Source of the DNA: Breviolum minutum Mf 1.05b.01
Taxonomy: Eukaryota > Sar > Dinophyceae > Suessiales > Symbiodiniaceae
DNA length: 64,000 nucleotides
NCBI GenBank assembly: GCA_000507305.1
Contig: DF239017.1
Span: forward strand, 546,531-610,530
Direction of reading: 5' to 3'
Made by a program: the position numbers and the translations under genes. A model generated the notes under the pieces. It searched no databases, was not told the origin of the DNA, and worked only from the letters and a program-made list of their open reading frames with translations. Below, piece by piece: positions 47,064-57,435 of this stretch (positions are counted from its first letter, which is position 1; each line of letters begins with the position of its first letter).

Positions 47064-49607
47064 TCACTGAAAAAGTCCCGAGAACCCCCCAAAAAAAATG
47101 CATGAGGACCAGTTGCACTCATACTGGTTCTTCTGCAATGCACTTCTGATTTCCTGTTCTTTATCGTCTGCTCCTTCTCCGGCATTAAGCTTAGAGAAAC
47201 TTCGTTGGCCCATTGCAAGCTCGATGAGTAGCCACGGGCGAAAGCGTTGAAGGGATTTCTCAGCACCACGGATTGCTCCAGGGATAGTTTTTGCAGAAGC
47301 CAAATTAAGCCTGATAAAGTCTACTCTGTCGACGTGCCCAAGTAGTTGGTCAATGGTGGCCACTTGCACGCTCTTCACACGTCCAGTAGAGTCAGGGCCG
47401 GGTTTGCCAGGCACCAGGCGCCAAGAGTCATAAAATGACATGTCTGCCGGCTCAGTAACTTGAAGTGATCCTGGCGTGTCACCTAGCACCGCCTGGAACG
47501 TATCTACGTTTGACAGCTGTGCCAAGGCAATATTTGCATTGAGAAGCTGCAAATTTACTCGAAAAGGCTCCAATGCAAGTACACGTCCTTGAGGAATTTG
47601 CATAGCTAGCTGGATCGTGAGAGCTCCTATGTTTGCACCAGCCTCTACTATCCTTACAGCAGCATCTGGTTCGGGCTGGAGTTTTGCATAGATAGCACTT
47701 TCTAAGGTGAGCCATTCTCCACAAAGTTCAAGGGTGCGGCCAACCATTAAATCATAGACATTGTACAGCATTTGCCCGGCGAAACGGGTTGGTATGAGGC
47801 GATGAACTCCTCTGCCTTCAAACCCTGGTGCCAATGTGGGTTTGTCCCAATCCCTCGCAAAACATTCCCTCAACGAGTTCTCCGATTCTTGGCATCGCTT
47901 CCCATGCACATGGCAAATCTCCAATTGCTGGAACTCTTTGTAGCAAAAGGCTGGACCAAACCCTGTCTGCTTTTGAACACTGGAGTTGTCTTGAGGCTTC
48001 TGGCTGACGGAAGCATTGGCATCCGTATTTGAAGCTTCTCGCCTCAGACTTGCTTGTAGATTCCCGTGCCTAGGCTTTAGCAAAGGGTACAAAATCTGCA
48101 CCATCTGTTCTCCAACATGCGAAGGAGCAAAGAAACTTTGAAAAGCTATCCTTGCTCTGTTCCTTTCAATTGCTGTTGGGGGTGAGCTCCAAATCTCCAA
48201 CAATGCCTCTACCGCTGCTGCTCCATCTGGTGGAGTCCAGGAACCTGGCCGATCACTTCGACCTCCAGTGGGTGACTGCCTGGGAGTTACCAGAATTTTG
48301 CCAAGGATCACATTCTCAGCCATTGCAGTTGCACCATTTACAATCACTGGAGTTCCACATGCCTGTGCCTCAATGATTGGAAGTCCAAAACCTTCAGCAC
48401 GGCTGAGTTGAAGCAGAACATCGCTTGCAGTGTAGAGGTGCCGGAGCAGTTCAGGGGACAAATGTTCTCGACTGGATGATGCACCACCGTTGTCTTCCAA
48501 GGACAAGCCTGCATCCTTCAAGAGAGACTGAATGTCAACAGATCCGTGCAAATCAGAGTGCACGTGCAAGTGTGTCACAGCCCCACCAGGACATTGACTC
48601 GGTGTGCCAGCTTGTTCACATAACTCACTCACTTGCTTTCTAAAGCGTGCAAATGCACGAATCGCTGTCCTATGAGATTTGCGATTGGCTTCTGAGCTCG
48701 GTGGTGGCGGATTGCGTCCAACCAGAAGAACCACAAAAGCCATCTCAGGCAATCGAAAGAGTTGCCGAAGCTCTCTTCGGGTCACACTCTCAAAGGCTAA
48801 TGGCCCCTCTCCAAATGCAGGATGCAGTGCATGTGGTATGTGGCCCAAGAGTGGGGGCAACCAGCGGACTGTTGCATGGCGGGCACCACCGAGAACTGCA
48901 GCCAGATCGGCTAAAGCCCTTTCATACACTCCCCTGCCCCAAAGTGACATGCTGATCACACCGCTGAAAACTTCGAGTGCAGCACCTGAACGGTCTGGCC
49001 TTTCTGGATCATCACTGAGTAAAGGATCAAACAGAATTGGAAGCCAAGACACCATGGGTGGCAAATGCTGTGTCTTCACAGCATCTCGGACTTGAGCTGG
49101 TGGAGGTCCAAGCCACCACGCATCATGCAAATGCAGAACTAGGTCAGGTGCCCGGAAGGGACAGTGACTGTCATCGCAAGCAGAAGCTGCTTTAGAGAAA
49201 AGATCCACTGCTCTCAGAATCTCTATCCAGCCTAACCCCTCCTCATGTCCAGTAGGGGGTGCGATCTGGGAAGTCACAACTGGCACACCAGGCAACAAAG
49301 CACGAGGATCACCAGAGGCGTGTTTCAAGGTCTCAGTCTCACTGATACCTTTGCGTCGAAGAAGCGCCTCTAAATCTGCAGCAGGGGCCTCACCTCGATG
49401 TTTCAAATTCCACGCCAGGAGCTGGATATGCCAAGATTTCGACTGTAAATCAGATACTAAAAGTTCTACCTGTCCACCATAGCCTGTTCGGCTGACAGGA
49501 TGGAGTGAGGATAGCAGCAAGGATGGGCCATCACCTTGAACTCCATGCTCACGAAGGTATGCGTGCACCGCTATCACCGAGAATGCTACACAAATGGCAC
49601 AAATCAT
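47064..49607 (-). CDS. glycosyltransferase (GT4-like) fused to FkbM-like methyltransferase, intronless
   Basis: A single open frame of 847 residues from the ATG at 49607. The frame is open to a TTG at 49649 with a TAA just upstream, so this is the first ATG. The N-terminus, MICAICVAFSVIAVHAYL, looks like a signal anchor, suggesting a Golgi/ER type II membrane protein. The middle is GT4-like (glycosyl transferases group 1): VVLLVGRN near residue 293 and SRAEGFGLPIIEAQACGTPV near 402-421, the conserved nucleotide-sugar binding segment. The C-terminal third resembles FkbM S-adenosylmethionine methyltransferases: RIVEAGANIGALTIQLA near 652, RVLALEPF near 675, VATIDQLL near 749 and FRPWLLIELA near 789. 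The usual IKIDVEGAE block reads IRLNLASAK (about 764-772), so a conserved acidic pair is lost. Two successive steps on one glycan (add a sugar, methylate it) is the natural inference; the substrate is unknown. Confidence 0.88.
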   Translation of the reverse strand: MICAICVAFSVIAVHAYLREHGVQGDGPSLLLSSLHPVSRTGYGGQVELLVSDLQSKSWHIQLLAWNLKHRGEAPAADLEALLRRKGISETETLKHASGDPRALLPGVPVVTSQIAPPTGHEEGLGWIEILRAVDLFSKAASACDDSHCPFRAPDLVLHLHDAWWLGPPPAQVRDAVKTQHLPPMVSWLPILFDPLLSDDPERPDRSGAALEVFSGVISMSLWGRGVYERALADLAAVLGGARHATVRWLPPLLGHIPHALHPAFGEGPLAFESVTRRELRQLFRLPEMAFVVLLVGRNPPPPSSEANRKSHRTAIRAFARFRKQVSELCEQAGTPSQCPGGAVTHLHVHSDLHGSVDIQSLLKDAGLSLEDNGGASSSREHLSPELLRHLYTASDVLLQLSRAEGFGLPIIEAQACGTPVIVNGATAMAENVILGKILVTPRQSPTGGRSDRPGSWTPPDGAAAVEALLEIWSSPPTAIERNRARIAFQSFFAPSHVGEQMVQILYPLLKPRHGNLQASLRREASNTDANASVSQKPQDNSSVQKQTGFGPAFCYKEFQQLEICHVHGKRCQESENSLRECFARDWDKPTLAPGFEGRGVHRLIPTRFAGQMLYNVYDLMVGRTLELCGEWLTLESAIYAKLQPEPDAAVRIVEAGANIGALTIQLAMQIPQGRVLALEPFRVNLQLLNANIALAQLSNVDTFQAVLGDTPGSLQVTEPADMSFYDSWRLVPGKPGPDSTGRVKSVQVATIDQLLGHVDRVDFIRLNLASAKTIPGAIRGAEKSLQRFRPWLLIELAMGQRSFSKLNAGEGADDKEQEIRSALQKNQYECNWSSCIFFGGFSGLFQ

Positions 49608-49649
49608 CTTTGGCCGGTTAGCAAAAGCTTCGTTGAGCCAGCTGTGCAA

Positions 49650-50061
49650 AGATCGGTCGTTGCTTAGATTTTAGATGTAGGCGCCTGAGTACTGGCAAGC
49701 TGCAACCGTTTAAGATTGAATATGTGGATAGTGATGATAGTGGACAATAAGTGATGATACTTGTAGTGGATCCTTGTGGTCAGCCTATGCCATTCTGCCT
49801 TTACGATTCTCCTCCCAACATCGGTCCTTACGCACATCGATGAGCTGCTGCGCCAGCATTCCCGTCTGGCTCCGAATCAGCTTCCTGCACACTACGCTGG
49901 TCCCAAGACCCTAGTTGAAGACTACAAGACCTAATCCTTGGGACGAAATAGATGAATCCCAACGCTGAAATTCGGCTGACAAGGTGCCACTGGGTCATGG
50001 TCAAATCAGCTTGTCTCTGGTCCTTAAGGATGGCAAAAGCTTCATGAAGAAGCTCCGGGAG
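49650..50061. other. intergenic, nothing seen
   Basis: Gap between the unrecognised gene at 50.1-51.5 kb and the glycosyltransferase gene. It has no convincing frame and no recognised signal; regulatory elements for the downstream gene would be expected here. Confidence 0.4.
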
Positions 50062-51490
50062 TCAAGAGTCCATGCCACTAATCTCATGCCAAGGATCCAC
50101 AGATTCAAGCTCCTGTGCCCACTCCAAGTGCTGCCGAGCCAGATCCGCAGCTGCAACTGATGTAAAGGATGTAGGGCATGGAGGACATCCTGGCTTCAGG
50201 AACAAAACAAGCATGGTCTGTAGAAGGTGATTTGGCTGCAGGATACTGCAGGTTGGCTTGACAATGCAATTTGAGCCAACACTTTCCGAGAACTCTGAAT
50301 TCAAGGCCATGGTGCCTCCACGCATCCGAGGATTACGTGAAGCTTCAGGAGTCAAGAAAGTCTCATCAATGGTGAAGGAGCCATTGAAGGCCTCAAAGCT
50401 TTTTAATTCTTAGATGTTTCATGATCTTTCCAGGTTTCAGCTGAAGGATTTCAAGGATCAACTGGATCTAATGAATCTAGCGACCGTGTGCAGCCCAAGG
50501 CCCCAACTCTGCCCATTCCATCAGTGTGGAAGGACTGCTCGGTCTCCACCGTGCCAGGACTTCCCTCAGGACAAGACTTGTATGCATCCAAATCGGGAGA
50601 TTCATCCGTTTGTCCAGTATCCAATACCTACATTCTAGTTTCACATGATGCAACTAGATTTCATATAATAATATATTCATATTTGTATGCTAGACATTGC
50701 CAGACTACTATTTATCAACATCATCAAGACACAGTTGCAGCTGAGCAACACGAAAGCGACCCCCTTGTGCATCTTGGGCTGTGGTTTCTGAGAAAAAAGA
50801 TTCCAAACCAGTCTCCTGTGGCCCCGCGGCAATGCTCTTGCGCGTCAAGCAAAACCTCAACCTAGTCCCAACAAGTTTCATCGAGTGTCAACATCGTGTT
50901 GCGGTACAAAGTGCAAGGATATCAAAGTGATGATTCAATTGTTTCATGAACCATGTCAAGTAGAGAGGGAGACATAGAGACCGAGGCATTCGCAATAGTC
51001 TGTGGCAGGATTTAGAACTGAATCATTTTCGATATGTGAGATATGAGTCATTGGCTTCAGGATTCAGGGTTTTCAAATTCTGCCCCGAAATTCACTGTTG
51101 CTTTACAAGAACTCCTCTGCTTCACCAGGGGATGCCACCATCTTCTTGGATTTTGGGCCTGAGTCGCCCAAATGGAATAATGGACTCAGTCGCACTCAGT
51201 GTTTGGAAACCAAATGCAGGTCATCCGTGTGTGTTATCGTGATTTCTGTCGCTCTACTTCTCACAAAAACGATGTTTTCTTTCAACTCCTACAAAGTCAT
51301 TTTATCACATGCTGATTTATGATATGCTCCGCTCCACTCATAAAGAGTGTGAAATGGCAGCAGTTTCAGAGATTTGGGGCTGAACTTTTTGGTTTCACTG
51401 ATGCGTGACTCAGTGCTTTCGTGCAATACGGGAGCCAAGCAGCTGGAAGTTGTCGGATCTGCCCCAACATCCTGGAAGGCAAAGAAGATC
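50062..51490 (-). CDS. unrecognised protein gene with a CPPC motif in the last exon
   Basis: Minus-strand exons: about 51380-51490 (GADPTTSSCLAPVLHESTES), 51110-51170 (GDSGPKSKKMVASPGEAEEF), 50715-50860 (AAGPQETGLESFFSETTAQD), 50475-50610 (SPDLDAYKSCPEGSPGTVE) and 50405-50062. The last encodes FEAFNGSFTIDETFLTPEAS, then LQTMLVLFLKPGCPPCPTSF, and ends with TAA or TGA after HEISGMDS. LVLFLKPGCPPC recalls the first strand and CxxC of thioredoxin or glutaredoxin folds, but the rest does not continue convincingly in that family, so I do not name it a thioredoxin. The other exons look disordered and acidic. Confidence 0.45.
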
Positions 51491-51618
51491 GCTACTAGTA
51501 TAATCTTTCAAGTGAAGCTGGAATAGCGTTCAATATTCGATCCTCCTACACATTGCTTCCAAAATCCGTTGTCTGTGAATGAACCTTAGTTATGATATGG
51601 ATAAAAATACAGTACGGA

Positions 51619-51870
51619 AGGCCACCAGAGTGCAGTTTTCAAAGCTAATTTCATGCAGTGTTCAAAGCTAATTTAATATTATCTAATGTAATATGTGTTC
51701 AATGTCTTGTTTCTTTCCCGGTGGAAGCCCTTTGATGGGAGTTTACTTCAGGGAACAACGCATCAAAATATATAGTCAAATTTCATGTCTTTATATGATG
51801 ATGAACATTTGTGATAACTTGCGGTATTTCAGTTTCATAAATCAATAAAAGAACTGCACTCTGGTGGCCT
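51619..51870. mobile_element. MITE-like element with 19-bp perfect terminal inverted repeats
   Basis: AGGCCACCAGAGTGCAGTT at 51619-51637 is the exact reverse complement of AACTGCACTCTGGTGGCCT at 51852-51870; one or two more bases pair outside. The 252-bp unit has an AT-rich interior with no open frame and an internal short duplication (GTTCAAAGCTAATTT twice near 51635-51675). Size and termini fit a miniature inverted-repeat transposable element. I could not identify a clean target-site duplication. Confidence 0.7.
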
Positions 51871-51943
51871 CCCAGCCTCTAATCAAAGGAAGTTTAGTGG
51901 CAAACTTCCGATATACGAACTTTTGGGTAGCCTGACAGGAATA

Positions 51944-52068
51944 GTAGTCCTAGCAGTAGTAGTCCTAGTAGTAGTAGTCGTAGTAGTAGTAGTCCTAGTA
52001 GTAGTAGTCCTAGTAGTAGTAGTCGTGATAGTAGTAGTAGTAGTAGTCCTAGTAGTAGTAGTCCTAGT
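51944..52068. repeat. AGT/CCT triplet tract bordering the gap
   Basis: Runs of AGTAGTAGTCCT and AGTAGTAGTCGT continue for at least 125 bases up to the unsequenced gap. The Val-only and Thr/Arg-only frames over it are compositional. Confidence 0.9.
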
Positions 52069-52336
52069 NNNNNNNNNNNNNNNNNNNNNNNNNNNNNNNN
52101 NNNNNNNNNNNNNNNNNNNNNNNNNNNNNNNNNNNNNNNNNNNNNNNNNNNNNNNNNNNNNNNNNNNNNNNNNNNNNNNNNNNNNNNNNNNNNNNNNNNN
52201 NNNNNNNNNNNNNNNNNNNNNNNNNNNNNNNNNNNNNNNNNNNNNNNNNNNNNNNNNNNNNNNNNNNNNNNNNNNNNNNNNNNNNNNNNNNNNNNNNNNN
52301 NNNNNNNNNNNNNNNNNNNNNNNNNNNNNNNNNNNN
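52069..52336. other. assembly gap (268 N)
   Basis: Unknown bases. The left side is a triplet repeat. The right side starts with ATCACCATGACATCGCATTG and continues with CATCACATGAC-type short repeats to about 52480, so the gap probably lies within a repeat array and its true length is uncertain. Confidence 0.99.
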
Positions 52337-52480
52337 ATCACCATGACATCGCATTGCATCACGTGACATGACACAACACAAGCCATCACATCGCATCAAA
52401 TGACGTGACCATCACATGACCTGACCCCGGAACAGACATCAAGACATCAAAACACTTCACTTCAAAGCACAAAACATCAC
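52337..52480. repeat. CATCACA/TGACATC-type low-complexity tract
   Basis: Many overlapping CATCAC, GACATCA and ATGACATG words form an irregular purine/AC-rich repeat to the right of the gap. No gene is seen. Confidence 0.6.
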
Positions 52481-52559
52481 CACCATGGAAGGGCAGAAGG
52501 CTCGTTCACAGCAAAGAAATGATTTGGGCATCGCGCTGGTCGGTCACCATGCGCACATT

Positions 52560-55500
52560 CTATAGGCAAATTCTTTCTGTGCTATATAGTTCTTTTCCTT
52601 TTGGAAACTTCCGCCCCCGGCTTGTCCGGGCACTACTGGAAATATAGGATATTGATACAGGGAAAAGAACCAAAGCGGCACCACAATTTTGCATCTTTCT
52701 GTTTTCCTCAATAAGTTTGGTTCAACCATGTCACCACATTTTACCTCACTCTTCTGGACATAAAAGTCTCCGAAACTTCCTTTCCAGGGCAGGTCCTGGG
52801 AACGTGGAGAACAATCTCCAGCAATTGGAGGCATCTCCGAGCCTTGAGGCTAGCAAGCGGCATAGTTTCCCATATGCTCAACTTGTCAATGCTTTACTAC
52901 GCTTCCTTTTTTGCACAATGATGGCTTGCTGATCGTTCACGACTGGTTGATCACAGGTTGATCACAATCGATGTCATGTATTTTGTAAATGCTTCCCGCC
53001 TTCCTCTAAAACATCTGCTCGTGCTGGGGCTGAAGTGTCCTGTGCCCAGGTGAAAGTAAAACCGAGGAAACCATCAGTTGAATCTTGGCCTTGTAAAGAT
53101 GGTAAAGAGCAAAGAAGTGGCAAATGGTCCTCGAGAAGTGCGAGAACCAAAGATGCCCAACACGCTTCGGCCATGGTGCACTCTCCGTCAGACATGGATA
53201 GTATACCGGTATAAGCGGGCAGGATTCCAGATAAAACGTCTGACTGTATTTGATTTGAAGTCTTGAATTTTGAGATTGATGAGTCGTCACTAGCTTGGCC
53301 AGTCAGTCAATGGCGCAATGTTTTCCACATGTTTTCTTTTAAGGGTCATTCATCCCAAATAGTTTGAGCCATCATTGCTACGCGGCTACCCGACAGGCGG
53401 AGGTGAGAAAAGACAGAAGACATCAGAAGACCAACTGCAAACGGAACAAAGAAAACAGAACAGGATTCGTCGTCACCATTGCTCCGTGTCGAGCATTGCC
53501 TGACACTGCTCAGGCCTCACGAGTGCAGCGCCGTTCATGTGCACGAGCGTAAACACCAAATCCACGGAGGCCACGAATCAAGCCAAGCTTGCCATTGCAA
53601 CCTCAGCGTTTGAAGACTAAGACCTCAACCGCAGGCCCCCTCAACTTGTGAGAGTTTTCATATCACGTCATGGCCTGTTCATTTCACATTGCTGTCCTTG
53701 CTATTGCAAGTGTTTTCAAGCCTATCCCATGTCGGACTCGTAAGAATAGATTCACAAGATCTGAGAACGAAGCGCAAGCATCTGGGTGGCATACCACAGA
53801 ACGGGCCCGATTCCACGGCGGGGGCTTCTGTGTTCCAGACTGTCGGATTTTTTCACATTGCAAGTTCAAAGATTCCAATACCTTTCAATTTCCTCTGCCT
53901 GGATAGGCCTCTGTTGCTCCAAAAAGAAAACTTGTGAAAGCACCAGAATTGCTGGACTTCGAGCCACAAATCTAGAGGAATGAAAGGATTCAAACTGCAC
54001 ACAGTCGGGCTACTTACTGTGTTTGCAGGGCCAAGCCTAAGCTTTCACAGCACAATTGAATCGACAAAGGAAAAACACGAGAGCGTCTTGACGGAATCAG
54101 TGGACCCGGAGGAATGGATGACAAACGAATGACGGGACAAAATGGATTGGATCGCAAGAACTAGGATCAATGATCAACTTTCACAGTTGAGTACGCATAA
54201 CCGTGCCCGGCATCGCGCTGACGAAGGTATTCTCTCCGCGACATCTCATAAAGCCACGCCTGGCATGAGGATACTGACATGTCAAACTGTTGCTCTGAGC
54301 AAAGGTAGGTCAAGGGACCAACCCGAACAAACCCGATGGGTGCATCTTGCGATCTATGGCAATGGTCGGGAGCCAAAAGCCGACACTTTTGGGCCAGAAG
54401 AAATCCAATAGGATCCGGATCTTCAAGATGAAATGCCTTAAGCTGTATGGCTTGGATTCTTCTGCTGTGCACCGGCAAGAAGCTGCGTCTAAATCATTCT
54501 AAATCACTCTGTTTCATTCATATGCTACTCCTTGAACCGTTCCCTGACGCCTCATTTGGGCCATCATCCTTGTCGACCTTGTCTGGCGGGCCATCGCCCA
54601 GGGTCTTGGAGTCTGATTTCGCCTCCGGCATGACACTGCTCCGAATTTTCACAGTTCACATGAAGCTAAAACCAACCAGTACTGTAAGAGCTCAAACTTG
54701 CACCCAGTTCTCATGTCCTCATATTTTTTCTGCATGATCTGGATATCCATGCCCTTGCCTCCGCTACAATATCAGCCTTCTGGCCTTGGGTTCTCAGCTA
54801 GTGTCGCTAGAGAACAACTCCCACCGTGAGGAGAAGGGATATGACATCTTACATTCCAAATTGGAGACCCTGCAACAAGGGGTATTCCCTACACAAAACA
54901 TCGTTTGGGACGTCGTGCAAGGTATACGGTATGATTATGTACTGTACATGTATATATATATATATATATTTATTTATTTATTTACAGTAATCTTATAAAA
55001 TTTGATTGTGAAACATTTTGGTCTACTTCCACTCGAATCCTCCCATGGAACTTTCCAAGTCTGGAATGCAACTAAGGTTCCTAGTTTCTCCTGTGTGGCC
55101 CTCTTTCGCACTTTTGAGCGCAAGCGAGGATAGTGCCTGCCAATACGGAGGCTGACAGTCTGAGGGGCAAAGTGTCCACTCCGAGGCTGGAACAGAACCC
55201 GCTGACGATGGCGCGAGGCCTCTGTACCCAAAGCTCCAATTTCATGAAATGTTGATATCATGTAGGGAGGAGGTAGGAATCCAATGGAACCTTTAGTCAA
55301 GTTATGTCGTGTGACTTTTTCTTCAAGGCTCCGACAATTGCTAGGCTAAAGCCCAGCAGCTCAGCTGAAGCCCTCACCGAATCACCAGCTTTGCAGGCCG
55401 TTACCCCAATCTGAAGGGTTTCAACAGTCTGGTATATAATCAATAAGTCGATCAATCAATACATGAGCCATCATGAGCCCATAGCCGCCATAGCCCATGT

Positions 55501-55620
55501 ATCACTCCAACACAGCTGGTTTCGCTCTTCTTTTTCCTCCTGTACAGTGGAGTGTCTTTTGAAGCCTCCGGCACAACCAGCCTTGAGGGCAAAAAAGGGC
55601 AGTGATTTAGTGATTTACTC
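52560..55620 (-). CDS. unrecognised protein gene(s), multi-exon
   Basis: Minus-strand coding-like segments directly downstream of the transporter gene: about 55485-55590 (STVQEEKEERNQLCWSDTWA), 55325-55430 (LQIGVTACKAGDSVRASAEL), 55000-55290 (HYPRLRSKVRKRATQEKLGT, basic), 54530-54665 (SDSKTLGDGPPDKVDKDDGP, acidic), 54190-54440 (FHLEDPDPIGFLLAQKCRLL), 53690-53850, 52980-53195 (starting MSDGECTMAEACWASLVLAL) and 52690-52830 (DLPWKGSFGDFYVQKSEVKC). I do not recognise a family. The 52.6-53.2 kb part may be a separate gene with its start at 53195. Confidence 0.4.
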
Positions 55621-55644
55621 AGCTTTTTCAGCTGGCTCGGCTAC

Positions 55645-57141
55645 TCAGGTGATTTTAGTCAACTCTTTGATGGCGGAGAATGATGTATACACAAACAAGA
55701 CCATTCCCAAGAACAGTACGCTCCCATTCAAAGCCAAGGTCTGAGTGCTTGGTTGGCAAATCTTGAAATGACATATAACAGGAAATATGAAGGCAAGCGG
55801 GACACAGCAGAAAGATCCAACTAGTGCCACAAAGGCATCAATATTGCGCATACCCTTGAAAGCGATATAGGTACAAGTTAAAATCATAATTGTTCGCATG
55901 CCATTGATCTTCCAGGTTCTTGCACATGATGGTTCTTGACTGAAGAACTGCGATTCCAAGTAGATGGCTGCAGGAAAAAGAAATAAGGGCACATTGAACA
56001 AGGACGCTAGTGCAAAGGCAAAAGGTATCGCCCGGCCAACGCGCGAGTCGCCGGGCAAATTCTTCGTGATAACATCCTGCGTGTGCTCTCCGTAGTATGC
56101 ATAGTTCACCCCGCCAAACAAAATAAAGAGAGCACAAACACCAAGCAAGGTATAAACCAGGATCGGTGCAAATGTTTCCTTCTTCTCGTGTGCGTCATAC
56201 ATTGGGATTACGAAATTGATGCATTCGAAGGAAAAGACCACAGTGCCAGCAAAGATCATCCAATTTGGACCTGTGGGTTCAACACCCTCTCCTTCACCCT
56301 CAGTAGCCAGACCCCCAACAGCATAGCCCAGCAGAATCGCCAAAGCGACCAGCACAGTAGTATTGGCGATGATGTTTGATACCTGGAAGTATTTCAGCTT
56401 CTGAATCCAACTCATAGGAATCACCACCACCAATTGCAGCAGCAAGATCCCAGTCTCCGAGAAAAGTGGTGACTGCAGCCCATCAGCTGCAAAAGCTTTG
56501 TGGCAATTGGTCGATACATACACCATCTCTGCCGCCACAAAGCCAATCTGCGAAAAGAGGATGCTCAAATCAACTGCCCACGTCCCTAGTGCACCCATGG
56601 ATCTTCCTGCAATCTCACCATAGGAGCCGCCACCTAGAGTGCGCACACATTTCACCAGCAGCACCATGCAGTAAATTTCCACCCCACCGATAAACAGCAA
56701 AACCAACGGTGCCAAAAGCAGCCCTGTCTTGGAAAAAGCATATGGGATGATAATGAGTGTACCACCAATTGTGGACTTCAAAATCACTAGGACGGTGGAA
56801 AGGTTGGAGGCTCCAGCGGGCTCAATGGTTGAAGCTTCACTCTCCAGTTCCATCTTGTGAAAATATCTTTGTAAGCGCGGGTCAAGCAGGGTACTCAGCA
56901 AGGGCTGTTCTGCAGCAGGGTTGGGAGCTTGACGGAGGACGTGCTCACGCCGAAACCCACCAGGCTGTGCGATGTCTCCTGCACGGCCAACTTCTGGGAA
57001 CAACAGCTCTCCTCTCAAGTCGGGAAAGCTTGTGCTACGTGGCACGTCAGGAAGTCGGGGATCTCTGGCAAAGCCCAAGTGCGGAGACCCTGTCCGGCTC
57101 AGCTGCTTTTTGAAATCGCGGACCACTTCATCTTCGGCCAT
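55645..57141 (-). CDS. amino-acid transporter, AAAP/SLC36-SLC38 type, intronless
   Basis: A single-exon frame of 498 residues with ATG at 57141. A cytosolic N-terminal tail of about 110 residues is followed by about eleven hydrophobic segments. The first carries the family signature NLSTVLVILKSTIGGTLIII and PYAF (about 113-136); the fold is LeuT-like. Later landmarks: GSYGEIAGRSMG (substrate-path loop), FECINFVIPMYDAHEK (about residue 310), a loop with YYGEHTQDVITKNLPGDS and the final helices ending FSAIKELTKIT. The family moves neutral amino acids with H+ or Na+ across plasma, vacuolar or lysosomal membranes. The substrate cannot be told from sequence. The missing introns contrast with most neighbours and fit retroposition of an mRNA, common in dinoflagellates. 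Confidence 0.93.
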   Translation of the reverse strand: MAEDEVVRDFKKQLSRTGSPHLGFARDPRLPDVPRSTSFPDLRGELLFPEVGRAGDIAQPGGFRREHVLRQAPNPAAEQPLLSTLLDPRLQRYFHKMELESEASTIEPAGASNLSTVLVILKSTIGGTLIIIPYAFSKTGLLLAPLVLLFIGGVEIYCMVLLVKCVRTLGGGSYGEIAGRSMGALGTWAVDLSILFSQIGFVAAEMVYVSTNCHKAFAADGLQSPLFSETGILLLQLVVVIPMSWIQKLKYFQVSNIIANTTVLVALAILLGYAVGGLATEGEGEGVEPTGPNWMIFAGTVVFSFECINFVIPMYDAHEKKETFAPILVYTLLGVCALFILFGGVNYAYYGEHTQDVITKNLPGDSRVGRAIPFAFALASLFNVPLFLFPAAIYLESQFFSQEPSCARTWKINGMRTIMILTCTYIAFKGMRNIDAFVALVGSFCCVPLAFIFPVICHFKICQPSTQTLALNGSVLFLGMVLFVYTSFSAIKELTKIT

Positions 57142-57435
57142 GCTGATTCACCCCCACGATGAATTCGGCTCGACCGGTGGCCTACCTGAGCTGCCACGTC
57201 AAAGCAAGTGGGCAAGTTCGTTCGTTTCTTGAGCCATTACAAGGCAGCACACGCACTTCGTTTGCCTTAACATGCCTTGAACACAATACTAGGATGTGCT
57301 TCGAAATTTGCCACAAGGAACAATATGGAACAAAAGCGTAGCATGTGTTCGCTACATGTGAATAGTTATGATTTCATGCGATTGTAGTGTGGTGACTGTC
57401 TACGATTCAATGCCTGCCCGCAGCCCAGCAAGACT

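Noticed and set aside
49608-49649. TTG start for the glycosyltransferase fusion
   Set aside because: A eukaryotic nuclear gene should use ATG. The first in-frame ATG at 49607 opens directly into the hydrophobic anchor, and a TAA lies just upstream of the TTG.
50062-50405. Calling the CPPC exon a thioredoxin or glutaredoxin
   Set aside because: Only the strand plus CxxC resembles the fold; no cis-Pro segment or later strands could be matched.
51883-52399. Frames running through the N gap
   Set aside because: They consist of triplet repeats plus unknown bases and carry no coding evidence.
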